Below, one piece after another: positions 26,297-34,384 of a DNA stretch of 64,000 bases. How positions within the stretch are numbered: position 1 is the first letter of the stretch; every line of letters starts with the position of its first letter. Position numbers and translations under genes: made by a program. Source of the stretch: Campylobacterales bacterium (GTDB lineage: Bacteria > Campylobacterota > Campylobacteria > Campylobacterales > Sulfurimonadaceae); contig JAFGUB010000009.1 of the NCBI GenBank assembly GCA_016938735.1, positions 1 through 64,000 of the forward strand, read 5' to 3'. The notes under the pieces were generated by a model. The model made no database searches. It was not told the origin of the DNA and saw only the letters and a program-made list of their open reading frames with translations.

Positions 26297-26966
26297 GCTG
26301 CGCATGAAAGCTACGATTCAATCCGTCTCTCCCCTTATTTGGGGGCTCTTTATCTTCTCATCGCTGCTGTGGGTGCTCTACCCTCAGATCGATCTACATG
26401 TAACGCGTCTGCTCTATACCGAAGGGGTCGGTTTTACGCTGCGCTATAGCTGGTGGGAGCAGCTGCTCTATCACAGCGTCAAGGTGCTGCTCATCGGCGT
26501 GAATGTGGGGGCGCTGTTGCTGTGGCTCTACAACCGCATCACTAAGCGTGCGCTTTTGGACTTTACGGGTCAGAAACTGCTTTACGTGCTTTTGGTGCTG
26601 GCTTTGGGTTCGGGGCTGATGGTGAATGCGCTGCTCAAGGAAAATTGGGGTCGCGCCAGACCCGTTCAAACTCTTGATTTTGGAGGCAAAGCGACCTTTA
26701 CACCCGCGTTTGTGCTGAGCGATCAGGGGGGCAACTCCTTTGCCTGCGGCCACGCTTCGGGGGCTTTTGCCTTTATTGCCTATGCGATGCTTGCAAACAG
26801 TAGGCGGAGGCTGTGGATGGCGCTCGCACTTGGGTACGGTTTTGCGGTAGGCTTTGCACGTATGGCGGCAGGCGGGCACTTTTTAAGCGACGTCTTTGTC
26901 TCCTTTTTCATCCTCTATATTACGGCGCGGATGCTCTATTACGCGATGTTTGAGCGGGCTTCTTAA
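26295..26966 (+). CDS. PAP2-family phosphatase, membrane-bound
   Basis: 223 aa from the ATG at 26295 (a second ATG at 26304 is equally possible). The frame is open further upstream to 26010, but that part runs antisense to the deaminase gene and lacks a start signal. Lipid phosphatase motifs are all present: KENWGRARP (motif 1), CGHASGAF (motif 2), and ARMAAGGHFLSDV (motif 3, His-Asp). About five to six membrane helices. Likely dephosphorylates a lipid phosphate such as undecaprenyl pyrophosphate, phosphatidylglycerol phosphate or lipid A. It is divergent from the envelope-modifying group at 23.3-26.2 kb. Confidence 0.88.
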   Translation: MLRMKATIQSVSPLIWGLFIFSSLLWVLYPQIDLHVTRLLYTEGVGFTLRYSWWEQLLYHSVKVLLIGVNVGALLLWLYNRITKRALLDFTGQKLLYVLLVLALGSGLMVNALLKENWGRARPVQTLDFGGKATFTPAFVLSDQGGNSFACGHASGAFAFIAYAMLANSRRRLWMALALGYGFAVGFARMAAGGHFLSDVFVSFFILYITARMLYYAMFERAS

Positions 26967-26978
26967 TACGCTTTGTGC

Positions 26979-26984
26979 TATTAT
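26979..26984 (+). promoter_or_regulatory. Candidate -10 box for motA
   Basis: TATTAT lies 29 bases before the motA ATG, followed by a leader with AAAGGG. It resembles the housekeeping sigma-70 type rather than the sigma-28 or sigma-54 flagellar promoters. Confidence 0.45.
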
Positions 26985-27013
26985 AGGCGCAATTTTTTTA
27001 AAGGGCTGGGTGG

Positions 27014-27778
27014 ATGGATTTAGGTACGGTCATAGGTCTGGTATTGATTTTGGGTCTGCTCTTCAGTGCAATGGCGATGGGGGTCGGGATCGGGCCTTAT
27101 ATCGACATCCCCTCCGTTTTGATCGTTATCGGCGGCTCCATCGGGGCGCTGATGGTATCGTTCAAGATGGAGACGATGAAAAACTTCGTCAAGATCTTTA
27201 TGATCGCCATCAAACCGCCCCAAGAGGACAAGCTGGCCCTTATCAAAAAGCTGGTCGATTTTGCCACCTCCGCCAGACGTGACGGCATTTTGTCACTTGA
27301 AGCCGCGGCCAATGCCGAATCCAACGCTTTTTTGAAAAAAGGGCTTTCGATGGCAGTAGACGGCAATGAGCCCGATGCGATTCGAGAGCTGCTTGAGATC
27401 GAGATGGAGCAGACCAGCAAACGTCATCAGATGAACGCGGCGGTTTTTAGCCAGTGGTCGGGTCTTGCCGGAGCGATGGGGATGATCGGAACCCTGATCG
27501 GTCTGGTGGCGATGCTGCTCAATATGGCTGACCCTTCGGCGATCGGACCTTCGATGGCGGTTGCTCTTTTGACCACGATGTACGGTGCAATGATCGGAAA
27601 TATTTTCGGCGGACCGATCGCCAATATCCTCAACATCCGCAACACTGACGAAGAGCTTGTAAAGCAGATGATTTTGGAGGGCATTATGTCGATTCAGGCC
27701 GGAGATAATCCTAGAACGCTTGAAGGAAAGCTGCTCTCCTTCTTGCCGCCCAACGAACGCGTCAGCCAGTTTCAGTAG
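27014..27778 (+). CDS. motA: Flagellar stator protein MotA (PomA-like)
   Basis: 254 aa, four membrane helices with a large cytoplasmic loop after the second. The N terminus MDLGTVIGLVLILGLLFSAM and the segment VLIVIGGSIGALMVSF align with PomA-type stators. The C-terminal pair of helices includes LAGAMGMIGTLIGLVAML. With MotB it forms the ion-driven stator around the flagellar motor. It has its own likely promoter and is followed by motB after 6 bases. Confidence 0.94.
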   Translation: MDLGTVIGLVLILGLLFSAMAMGVGIGPYIDIPSVLIVIGGSIGALMVSFKMETMKNFVKIFMIAIKPPQEDKLALIKKLVDFATSARRDGILSLEAAANAESNAFLKKGLSMAVDGNEPDAIRELLEIEMEQTSKRHQMNAAVFSQWSGLAGAMGMIGTLIGLVAMLLNMADPSAIGPSMAVALLTTMYGAMIGNIFGGPIANILNIRNTDEELVKQMILEGIMSIQAGDNPRTLEGKLLSFLPPNERVSQFQ

Positions 27779-27784
27779 GCGAGC

Positions 27785-28558
27785 ATGGGAAAAAAAAAGT
27801 GCCCCGATTGCCCTGTCTGTATGCCGGAGTGGCTGGCCGCGTTTGGCGACCTGATGAGTCTGCTGCTCTGCTTTTTCGTGCTTTTGCTCTCTATGTCGAG
27901 TATGGACGCCAAAAAAGTCTCCGAGGCGATCGGTTCGCTTGCGGGGGCGATGAGCGTGCTGGAGGGGGGTACCAAAACGGAGGTCTCCAAGCGCCGTATT
28001 CAGGAATCGACGCCTATTGAAGAGCAGGACGAAACCAACGAGCAGGTTAATCTGATTCAAGCGGCGATCGCGGATGCGAATGAGATGACCAAAAAAGGTC
28101 AGGGGCCTGCCGTGACGCTTGAAGAGTCGCAAGAGGGGTTTGTCATTGAACTGCCTGCGGCGCTGCTGTTTAAAGAGGGGAGTGCCAAAATCGACAATGA
28201 AGACGCCATACTCTTTTTGAAGCGCATGGCGCTGATCGTCGATACCTTGCCAAATGAGGTTGAAGTCAGCGTTCAGGGGCACAGTGACAATGCGCCTCCG
28301 GGGGTGAATTCTCTCTTTAAAGACAACTGGGAGCTTTCCAGTGCGCGCGCCCTTGCAGTTTTATATGAATTACTCACCAACGGTGTCGATCCCAAGCGGA
28401 TTCATGCGGCAGGATATGGGGAGTTTAGGCCCAAGGCAAGCAACGCCACACCTAAGGGACGCGAAGCTAATCGAAGGGTAGAGCTCCATTTTTACGGCAG
28501 AAAAACCGACATTCAAGATAAGGTCGAAAGCTCCGTCTTACAGCAGCAGGCTCAGTAG
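27785..28558 (+). CDS. motB: Flagellar stator protein MotB (PomB-like)
   Basis: 257 aa. One membrane helix with the ion-binding D22 in AFGDLMSLLLCFFVLLLSM, followed by a periplasmic linker and an OmpA/MotB peptidoglycan-binding domain (VQGHSDNAPP, and NRRVELHF near the end). The segment matches PomB of Vibrio (FADLMSLLMCFFVLLLSF) better than E. coli MotB, which hints at sodium coupling. The N terminus is unusual in having three cysteines, KKKCPDCPVCMPEW. Its stop shares a base with the fliP GTG start. Confidence 0.94.
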   Translation: MGKKKCPDCPVCMPEWLAAFGDLMSLLLCFFVLLLSMSSMDAKKVSEAIGSLAGAMSVLEGGTKTEVSKRRIQESTPIEEQDETNEQVNLIQAAIADANEMTKKGQGPAVTLEESQEGFVIELPAALLFKEGSAKIDNEDAILFLKRMALIVDTLPNEVEVSVQGHSDNAPPGVNSLFKDNWELSSARALAVLYELLTNGVDPKRIHAAGYGEFRPKASNATPKGREANRRVELHFYGRKTDIQDKVESSVLQQQAQ

Positions 28559-29286
28559 TGCGCATCTTTTTGACGCTTTTTGTTTTGTTTGGCTCTTTGT
28601 GGGGTGCCGAGCCGATCCCTACGATGAATTTTCAGCTCAGCGCCCCCGATACCCCCCAGCAGCTCGTCACCTCCTTGAATGTGCTGATCGCGCTGACGAT
28701 CCTATTTTTGGCACCCTCTTTGGTGCTGGTGATGACCACGTTTACCCGTTTTGTGATCGTCTTTGGTTTTTTGCGTCAGGCGCTGGGCACCCAGCAGGTG
28801 CCGCCGACCCAGCTTTTGGTGATGCTGGCTTTGGTGCTGACCATCTTTGTGATGGAGCCTGTGGGGATCAAAGCGTACGAAAACGGAATTCAGCCCTATT
28901 TGCAAGAGAAAATCGGCTACGAAGAGGCATTTGAGAAGAGCGCCGCACCGTTTAAGGATTTTATGATCCGCAATACCCGCGAAAAGGATCTGGCGCTTTT
29001 TATCCGCATCCGCAAGCTCGAAAACCCGCAGAGCATCAGCGACGTGCCGCTTTCGGTGATTGTTCCCGCTTTTGTGATCAGCGAACTTAAGACCGCTTTT
29101 GAGATCGGTTTTTTGCTCTTTTTGCCCTTTTTGGTGATCGATATGGTCGTGGCGTCGGTGCTGATGTCGATGGGGATGATGATGCTGCCGCCGGTGATGA
29201 TTTCGCTGCCGTTTAAGATCTTGGTTTTTGTGCTGGTGGATGGATGGAATTTACTGATTGGCAATCTGATTGCCAGTATCAAATAG
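28558..29286 (+). CDS. fliP: Flagellar export apparatus protein FliP
   Basis: 242 aa with a cleavable signal (1-17, ending near WGAEP), then the FliP/SctR core: APSLVLVMTTFTRFVIVFGFLRQ, LVMLALVLTIFVM, and the C-terminal helices FLVIDMVVASVLMSMGMMMLPP. FliP forms the gate of the flagellar type III export channel with FliQ and FliR, which are not in the window. The start is GTG overlapping the motB stop by one base, so motA-motB-fliP is an operon. Confidence 0.96.
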   Translation: MRIFLTLFVLFGSLWGAEPIPTMNFQLSAPDTPQQLVTSLNVLIALTILFLAPSLVLVMTTFTRFVIVFGFLRQALGTQQVPPTQLLVMLALVLTIFVMEPVGIKAYENGIQPYLQEKIGYEEAFEKSAAPFKDFMIRNTREKDLALFIRIRKLENPQSISDVPLSVIVPAFVISELKTAFEIGFLLFLPFLVIDMVVASVLMSMGMMMLPPVMISLPFKILVFVLVDGWNLLIGNLIASIK

Positions 29287-29298
29287 GAGTGCCTTGTT

Positions 29299-30414
29299 TT
29301 GGAGTGTGGTTATTTCGGGAAGTGCGGCAGTTGCCGCGATTATGCACAGGGGTACGAGGGGCAGTTTGAACGTAAAAAGGCGCAGACGCTAGAGGAGTTT
29401 AGCGATGCTTATGAGGGAGCGATAGCGTGCTTCGCGTCGCCGCAGGCGCACTTTCGCGCCAGAGCGGAGTTTCGCATTTGGCATGAGGGGGATCGCAGCT
29501 TCTATGCGATGCACGGCTTAGAGGCCAAAACGACGGTGATGATCGAGCGTTGCGGTATCGTGCGCGACGCCATTGATGCGTTGATGCCGCGTTTGCTAGA
29601 GGAACTGGAGCGCCGCGCAATGACGCGCAAGCTTTTTGGCATCGACTTCCTCTCATCCCGCAGCGGCGAGATCGCCGTGACGCTCATCTACCACACCAAG
29701 CTGGATGCACAGTGGCGTGCTCTGGCGCTGGAGCTATCAGAGGCTTTGGGGGTGCATATCATCGGGCGCAGCAGGGGCGAGAAGGTGGTATTGACGCAGG
29801 ATTATGTGACGGAGTCCTTACATGTAAGGGATAGAACCTTTCACTATCGCCACATTGAAAACAGTTTCACCCAACCCAACCCAGCCATCAATGAAGCGAT
29901 GATGACGTGGGCGATGGAGCAGTTTGAGGGTGCGCGGGGGGATCTGCTGGAGCTGTACTGCGGGGCCGGAAACTTCACGATTCCCTTTGCGACGCATTTT
30001 GATCGGGTTCTGGCTACGGAGATATCCAAAGCCTCGATTGCGGCGGCCAAAGTCAATATGGAGCTTAACGACGTGCACAACATCGACTTTGTGCGTCTGG
30101 GAGTAGAGGAGTTTGTGCAGGCGCTTGAAGGGGTGCGCAGTTTCAGGCGGATGGAAGGGGTGGAGCTTGGGCGCTACCGCTTAAGCTCTTTGTTCGTCGA
30201 TCCGCCGCGCGCGGGAATGGATGAGAACTCGCTGCGGCTGGCCCGAAAGTTTGAGACCATTGTCTATATCTCCTGTAATCCGCAAACCCTGAAGCGGGAT
30301 CTCGATGCCCTCTCTTCCACCCATGGCGTTGCGGCTATGGCGCTGTTTGATCAATTTCCTTATACGCACCATCGAGAGATGGGCGTCAAACTGATCCGTA
30401 AAGAGCCCGTATGA
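29299..30414 (+). CDS. trmA: tRNA (uracil-54-C5)-methyltransferase with extra N-terminal Cys cluster
   Basis: 371 aa. Most of the protein aligns with E. coli TrmA: FRARAEFRIWHEGD, ENSFTQPN, the SAM loop LLELYCGAGNFT, VDPPRAGMD, the catalytic Cys in SCNPQTLKRD and the TrmA-type end LFDQFPYTHH. Unlike E. coli TrmA, the N terminus has Cys-X5-Cys-X2-Cys (residues 3, 9, 12), resembling the iron-sulfur cluster ligands of RlmC/RlmD enzymes. The start is TTG, 9 bases after AGGAG. It methylates U54 of the T-loop to ribothymidine. Its end overlaps the next gene by 4 bases. Confidence 0.93.
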   Translation: MECGYFGKCGSCRDYAQGYEGQFERKKAQTLEEFSDAYEGAIACFASPQAHFRARAEFRIWHEGDRSFYAMHGLEAKTTVMIERCGIVRDAIDALMPRLLEELERRAMTRKLFGIDFLSSRSGEIAVTLIYHTKLDAQWRALALELSEALGVHIIGRSRGEKVVLTQDYVTESLHVRDRTFHYRHIENSFTQPNPAINEAMMTWAMEQFEGARGDLLELYCGAGNFTIPFATHFDRVLATEISKASIAAAKVNMELNDVHNIDFVRLGVEEFVQALEGVRSFRRMEGVELGRYRLSSLFVDPPRAGMDENSLRLARKFETIVYISCNPQTLKRDLDALSSTHGVAAMALFDQFPYTHHREMGVKLIRKEPV

Positions 30415-31067
30415 AGGGTGTTTGGTGCTTAGCGTTCGGCGCTTTGTTTGCATGGTCGCAGGAGCTAGAGCCTATGGAGCAAATCGTGCGGGATGTGACC
30501 GAATTGCGACAAAAGTACGAAACCTGCCAAGAGGCACTCTCACACATCGAAACCAAGCCTATGGAGTGCGAGGTCAATAAAGCGGAGCTGTTGATGCGAC
30601 AAAAGGAGCAACTCTCATGCGAAGAGCGTTTAGAGCGGTTGGTATCGGCGCCAACCCAGCCGTGCCAAGCGAGCAAATCTGATGGGCTTGAGGCGAAGAT
30701 CAAAGCCCTGGAGAAGGAACTCAAGGCATCCAAGCAGCGTTATACGCAGTTGCAGACGCAGCATGAGTCGCTTCGTATGGATTATGAGGGGCTCAAACAG
30801 CAGCAGAACTACAAGCCGCAAAAGGCGGCAAGCAACGCACCTTTTTCATGGAGTGAGGCGCGGGCCTATCGTCTGCTGCGCGAAGCAGAGATTTACGATG
30901 CCCCAAACGGCAAGGTGGTGGCACGTTGGGAGACGCAGCGTTCGTTTACGTCGATGCAAGGGGAGGGAGAGTGGGTGCGGATTACCGGCTATTTTGTGAA
31001 CAAACAGTGGCGACCCTCCAGAGAGGAGTCGCTGTGGGTCAAAGCGGAGGATGCCCTTCGGCGCTAA
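30411..31067 (+). CDS. Exported coiled-coil protein with SH3-like C terminus
   Basis: 218 aa with a short hydrophobic N terminus that looks like a signal peptide (1-16). A coiled coil with several cysteines follows (about 20-135), and then a bacterial SH3-like domain (about 145-215) with the pattern AEIYDAPNGKVVARW and WVRITGYFV. SH3 modules of this type often bind peptidoglycan. The function is not known. It is translationally coupled to trmA. Confidence 0.72.
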   Translation: MKGVWCLAFGALFAWSQELEPMEQIVRDVTELRQKYETCQEALSHIETKPMECEVNKAELLMRQKEQLSCEERLERLVSAPTQPCQASKSDGLEAKIKALEKELKASKQRYTQLQTQHESLRMDYEGLKQQQNYKPQKAASNAPFSWSEARAYRLLREAEIYDAPNGKVVARWETQRSFTSMQGEGEWVRITGYFVNKQWRPSREESLWVKAEDALRR

Positions 31068-31073
31068 ATGCGC

Positions 31074-31589
31074 TTACTGGCCGCCCCAGGGCATAGACTC
31101 TTTTTGCCAGCCGAAGATAAAGTCCTCATCGAGGTTGTAGGCTTCGACGCCCTCTTTGGCCAGCATATTGGCCGCGGCTTTGGAACGCGGCCCGCTGCGG
31201 CAGACCAAAATGACTTTGGAGACGTTGCTTAGTTTCATCGCCTTCATTACTTCGGAGACGAAATTTTTGTTCTCCACCTCTTTGGCGTCATAGAGTTTTT
31301 GGGCCTGAATATGGTCTTTGACGACCCCTTTTTCTATCTCATACTGAGCACTTTTGACGCGGGTTTCGACTGATTTGGGCTCATACATCCAGTCGAAGAC
31401 GGGAATATTGATAAAGCCTTCACCATGCCCGGTGTAGATATACTCAAGCGTCGTGCGTACGTCTACGATGATCGCTTCGCCTTTTTTCTGCATTTCGTAC
31501 GCCTCTTTGGCGCTCAGATCGTCTTTGTAGCTATCGGCGCCAAAGAGTGTGACCGCCAGCAGCAACAGTGCCGTTGCAATACGTTTCAT
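31074..31589 (-). CDS. Periplasmic rhodanese-like sulfurtransferase
   Basis: 171 aa with signal peptide (1-18, ending LFGADS). Single rhodanese domain: IIVDVRTTLEYIYTGHGEGF and the active-site loop VCRSGPRSKAA with the persulfide-carrying cysteine. Likely moves sulfane sulfur in the periplasm, which would fit a sulfur-metabolising Campylobacterota. It is divergent from the DUF4395 gene and tail-to-tail with the SH3 gene. Confidence 0.9.
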   Translation of the reverse strand: MKRIATALLLLAVTLFGADSYKDDLSAKEAYEMQKKGEAIIVDVRTTLEYIYTGHGEGFINIPVFDWMYEPKSVETRVKSAQYEIEKGVVKDHIQAQKLYDAKEVENKNFVSEVMKAMKLSNVSKVILVCRSGPRSKAAANMLAKEGVEAYNLDEDFIFGWQKESMPWGGQ

Positions 31590-31659
31590 CTCTTTTCCTT
31601 ATGTCGTGTGATTCAATTGAGGCGTAATGGTATCGAAAAAAGATTAAGCCATCTTTCCT

Positions 31660-31669
31660 TTACATGTAA
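31660..31669. repeat. TTACATGTAA copy in a divergent promoter region
   Basis: Perfect copy in the 171-base gap between the rhodanese gene (left) and the DUF4395 gene (right). It lies 71 bases upstream of the rhodanese start codon and 92 before the DUF4395 start. Confidence 0.9.
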
Positions 31670-31760
31670 GGATAATCAATACACTACTAAAACGGTAATA
31701 ATACTTGACTATAAAAGATACTTATGTGAGAATCCTCCATCACATTCAAGGAAGCCCTCT

Positions 31761-32198
31761 ATGGATCAGGTATGTCCCCTGAGTTTTAAATCGATTGACG
31801 CGACGACGGTGCGTATCGTCTCGCTTTTTATGTTTGCATTGACGGCGCTCATGATATGGAGCGAATCGCTGGTTCTGGCCTTGTTGCTCGTATTGGATTT
31901 TATGATACGGCTCTATGTCAGCCGCAGCTACAGTCCGCTCTTCTGGTTTGCGGGTAGATTGCAGTATTTTTTAAAGCTTTCGCCGCGCTACGAAGATGCT
32001 GCGGCAAAGCGTCTTGCTGCCCATTTTGGGTTGTTGTTCATGCTGCTTTTTGCGCTCTTGATCGCGCAGCAACAGTGGCTCTGGCTTTATGGCGTGGCGG
32101 CACTCTTTTTTACATGTAGCGCGCTTGAGGTGCTCTTTGGCTACTGTATCGGATGCAAAATCTACCATCTCTACGTTTTGCTCAAAAAGGCATTGTAG
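31761..32198 (+). CDS. DUF4395 integral membrane protein
   Basis: 145 aa from the ATG at 31761, which has AAGGAAG 6 bases upstream; a longer open frame back to 31425 is antisense to the rhodanese gene and is rejected. Four membrane helices, an N-terminal CPLSFKSID element and the C-terminal GYCIGCKIY motif fit the DUF4395 family. Conserved cysteines and its position opposite a periplasmic rhodanese suggest handling of sulfur or thiols at the membrane, which is inference. It is directly followed by the Rrf2 gene. Confidence 0.82.
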   Translation: MDQVCPLSFKSIDATTVRIVSLFMFALTALMIWSESLVLALLLVLDFMIRLYVSRSYSPLFWFAGRLQYFLKLSPRYEDAAAKRLAAHFGLLFMLLFALLIAQQQWLWLYGVAALFFTCSALEVLFGYCIGCKIYHLYVLLKKAL

Positions 32199-32603
32199 AT
32201 GTCCGGCATCACCTCAAAAGGGATTTACGGCCTTGCGGCGATGCACGTGCTCTCCCATGCACCCAAAAACCGTACCATGCAGATCAAAGAGATTGCGGCG
32301 ATGACGCAGATATCGGCCGGATATCTGGAGCAGTTGATGCTGATGCTCAGGCGTGCCCATCTGGTGGTGAGCACGCGGGGCATCAACGGCGGCTACCGCC
32401 TTGCCAGAGCGGCGCACGAGATCGAGGTGCGTGAGATCATCGAAGCGCTGGAGGGGAACTTCTACGCTTTTGAGGGGAATCTGGGTGCGAGCATTATTTT
32501 GGAGTACTTCTGGGCTGATCTACAACAAAAAATCAGAGCCCTTTTTGAGCTCAAACTCTCGGAGATCGATCAGGCGTATCAACCGCACTATTATGAGATT
32601 TAG
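32199..32603 (+). CDS. Rrf2-family transcriptional regulator
   Basis: 134 aa, starting at the base after the DUF4395 stop. The winged-helix domain contains KGIYGLAAMHVL, IAAMTQISAGYLEQLMLMLRRAHLV and STRGINGGYRLAR, the Rrf2 signature. It lacks the three cysteines used for the iron-sulfur cluster in IscR and NsrR, so it probably senses through another route or a partner. It may control the DUF4395 and rhodanese genes. Confidence 0.9.
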   Translation: MSGITSKGIYGLAAMHVLSHAPKNRTMQIKEIAAMTQISAGYLEQLMLMLRRAHLVVSTRGINGGYRLARAAHEIEVREIIEALEGNFYAFEGNLGASIILEYFWADLQQKIRALFELKLSEIDQAYQPHYYEI

Positions 32604-32605
32604 GC

Positions 32606-32615
32606 TTACATGTAA
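32606..32615. repeat. TTACATGTAA copy providing the methyltransferase stop codon
   Basis: Perfect copy. On the minus strand it reads Tyr-Met-stop at the very end of the DNA methyltransferase gene. It lies 2 bases after the Rrf2 stop, between two convergent genes. Confidence 0.92.
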
Positions 32616-33604
32616 GGCTTATGCAGGATGTGCAGAAACTCCGTAGTGCGGTGTGAGGCGGCAGTGGCGTTTTTGGCATTGAAGCGTTTGTGCGGTATTG
32701 TGGCTTGATGATAGGTTCCGATACGGCGCATCAGATGGGCGATGGCGTCGTTGTTGATGATGCCGTCGCTGCTATAGCTTAAGAAGATGTACTCAAAATG
32801 GGCTTGATGCAGCAGGTTGCTAAGGGCCGAAAAGGCGTCTTTACGGCGGCTGTAGGCAGAGCTGTGATACGCTCCAAGCCCCGTTTTGCCTTGCGGTGTG
32901 AAGGGGACATAGTGGGCGATGGATTCGAGTAGGTGGTAGTTGGCACCGTACTGGCGCAGATTGTAAGGGGGATCGAGATAGAGGATCTCACCTTGGAGCT
33001 TGGGCAGCAGCGTGTTGGCGTCGGCGTTGTGAATGAGATGCGGTGAAGCGCGTTGCGGGGTGATCTCAAGCGGTTGAAGCACTAGCGGTTTTTGCGCACT
33101 TTTTTTGAGGGTTTTAAGAAAGGCACTAAAGACGGAGGTGGTATTGGCGACGGCGCTTGCGGCAACGATCAAGGTGGCAAGCAGGAGTCGGTAGCGCTGC
33201 GTATCGATGCGTCCGCTGCGCATCCATGTTTCGATCTCCTGACGGATCGCATCGATGCGCCGCGCGTTTTCATCGTTGAAGTAGAGCCGTCCGCCCTGCG
33301 CGGTATAGTGTTGCGTGATCCACCCTTCGTGCCCTTTTAGGCCGCCTAGTGCGTCGAGCTGTTCTGGGTAATCTTGAAGCGATGCGGTGGCGAGATAGGC
33401 GTGATTGATGAGGTAACTGTAGTATTCGATGTCATTGCACTGCAACTGTGCCACTTGAGGCGCAAAATGGCGCGAGACGCTGCCCGCACCCGCGAAGAGG
33501 TCGCACATTCGGCACTGTTTCAGCGGTTTGCTTACATGTAAAGTGATTTGGGTCTGTAAAAAATCGAGCAGACGCTCTTTGGAGCCGATATAGTGCACCT
33601 TCAA
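32606..33604 (-). CDS. D12-class DNA adenine-N6 methyltransferase
   Basis: 332 aa. Class features: HYIGSKERLLDFL at the N terminus, SAM motif CDLFAGAGSVS, catalytic DPPY in YLDPPYNLRQYGANYH, and LSYSSDG near the end. No restriction endonuclease gene is adjacent, so it appears to be an orphan (regulatory or protective) methyltransferase. The recognition sequence cannot be read from the protein. Its last codons, Tyr-Met-stop, are supplied by a TTACATGTAA copy at 32606 and another copy (33532) lies near its N terminus. It overlaps recO by 4 bases. Confidence 0.9.
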   Translation of the reverse strand: MKVHYIGSKERLLDFLQTQITLHVSKPLKQCRMCDLFAGAGSVSRHFAPQVAQLQCNDIEYYSYLINHAYLATASLQDYPEQLDALGGLKGHEGWITQHYTAQGGRLYFNDENARRIDAIRQEIETWMRSGRIDTQRYRLLLATLIVAASAVANTTSVFSAFLKTLKKSAQKPLVLQPLEITPQRASPHLIHNADANTLLPKLQGEILYLDPPYNLRQYGANYHLLESIAHYVPFTPQGKTGLGAYHSSAYSRRKDAFSALSNLLHQAHFEYIFLSYSSDGIINNDAIAHLMRRIGTYHQATIPHKRFNAKNATAASHRTTEFLHILHKPYM

Positions 33605-34218
33605 AGTCCTTCAAGCAGCACGTACCATAATATCTCGATCTCTTCATCACCCAGATAGAGGGTGCTGAGGCTCTGCATCATGGCTTGATGACGGCTCAGC
33701 GGAATGCTTTTGCGGTGTGAACAGAAGCGGTGCGTGGGCAGGAAGGCACGGATCATCGAGACCTCCTCTTCAATGGGTGCTTCGCAATCAAAGCAGATTG
33801 CCTCATCATGCAGCCGTCCTTCGTGTTGTAGCAGTTTGAGGTAGCTTTCGATCGCAACACGCTTGGGGTTTTGCAGATGCCATTTGGCCGCAGCCGCATC
33901 GAGCAGTTCGAAGTAGAAGTTTCCGATTTCGGGGGCGTCGCGCAGATGCGGATGAAACAGCGCGATAAACTGCTGCCAGACTGCCAGTCGCGCTCGATCG
34001 AGCATCCAGGGAAAGCCCAGATGAATCACGTCGCGCAGCCTCCCGATACCCGAATTGAGGCTTAGTTCGCGTTCAAAGTCGATTTTGAATCCCAGATTGA
34101 TCGCTCCGTGGCGTGCGCCGTAGAATCGATAAAGGGTCTGTAAGTTGTACTGCGTTATGATCGACACGATCAAATCTTCGTCGCGCGACCGAGTGACTTT
34201 GATGATATATCCCTGCAA
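33601..34218 (-). CDS. recO: Recombination mediator RecO (short Campylobacterota form)
   Basis: 205 aa, shorter than the roughly 240 aa of most RecO. The N-terminal OB-fold region reads MQGYIIKVTRSRDEDLIV and YRFYGARHGAINLGFKIDFE, which is the pattern of Helicobacter and Campylobacter RecO. Two cysteines in CFDCEAP and one near HRFCSH remain from the zinc region. RecO helps RecR load RecA during repair of single-strand gaps. Transcribed with the downstream methyltransferase (4-base overlap). Confidence 0.88.
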   Translation of the reverse strand: MQGYIIKVTRSRDEDLIVSIITQYNLQTLYRFYGARHGAINLGFKIDFERELSLNSGIGRLRDVIHLGFPWMLDRARLAVWQQFIALFHPHLRDAPEIGNFYFELLDAAAAKWHLQNPKRVAIESYLKLLQHEGRLHDEAICFDCEAPIEEEVSMIRAFLPTHRFCSHRKSIPLSRHQAMMQSLSTLYLGDEEIEILWYVLLEGL

Positions 34219-34384
34219 TGATGCTTCTTTTTTACTCAGAATTAAATTTTGTTTCTTCTTTATGCTGCTATTTTATGAAATTTTAACAGCTAAAAAGTTA
34301 AAATTACCCTCAACGTCTCTAAATAAGATAATTTTCTTTAAAAAGAGATTAAATAATAGAAAATTGATACAAAAAGGTTGATGC
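34219..34384 (+). promoter_or_regulatory. AT-rich divergent intergenic region upstream of gltB
   Basis: 166 bases, clearly more AT-rich than the flanking genes, between recO (left) and gltB (right). It must contain promoters for both. AATAAT around 34352 is a possible -10 for gltB, with an AAGG ribosome site just before the ATG. No palindrome copy is present. NtrC-like or other nitrogen-control sites cannot be assigned by eye. Confidence 0.45.

Noticed and set aside
27293-28282. 329-codon minus-strand frame across motA and motB
   Set aside because: Spans two well-supported genes in antisense and has a low-complexity, His/Arg-rich product.
31425-31760. N-terminal extension of the DUF4395 protein
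   Set aside because: Runs antisense through the rhodanese start and promoter region; ATG 31761 has a good AAGGAAG site.
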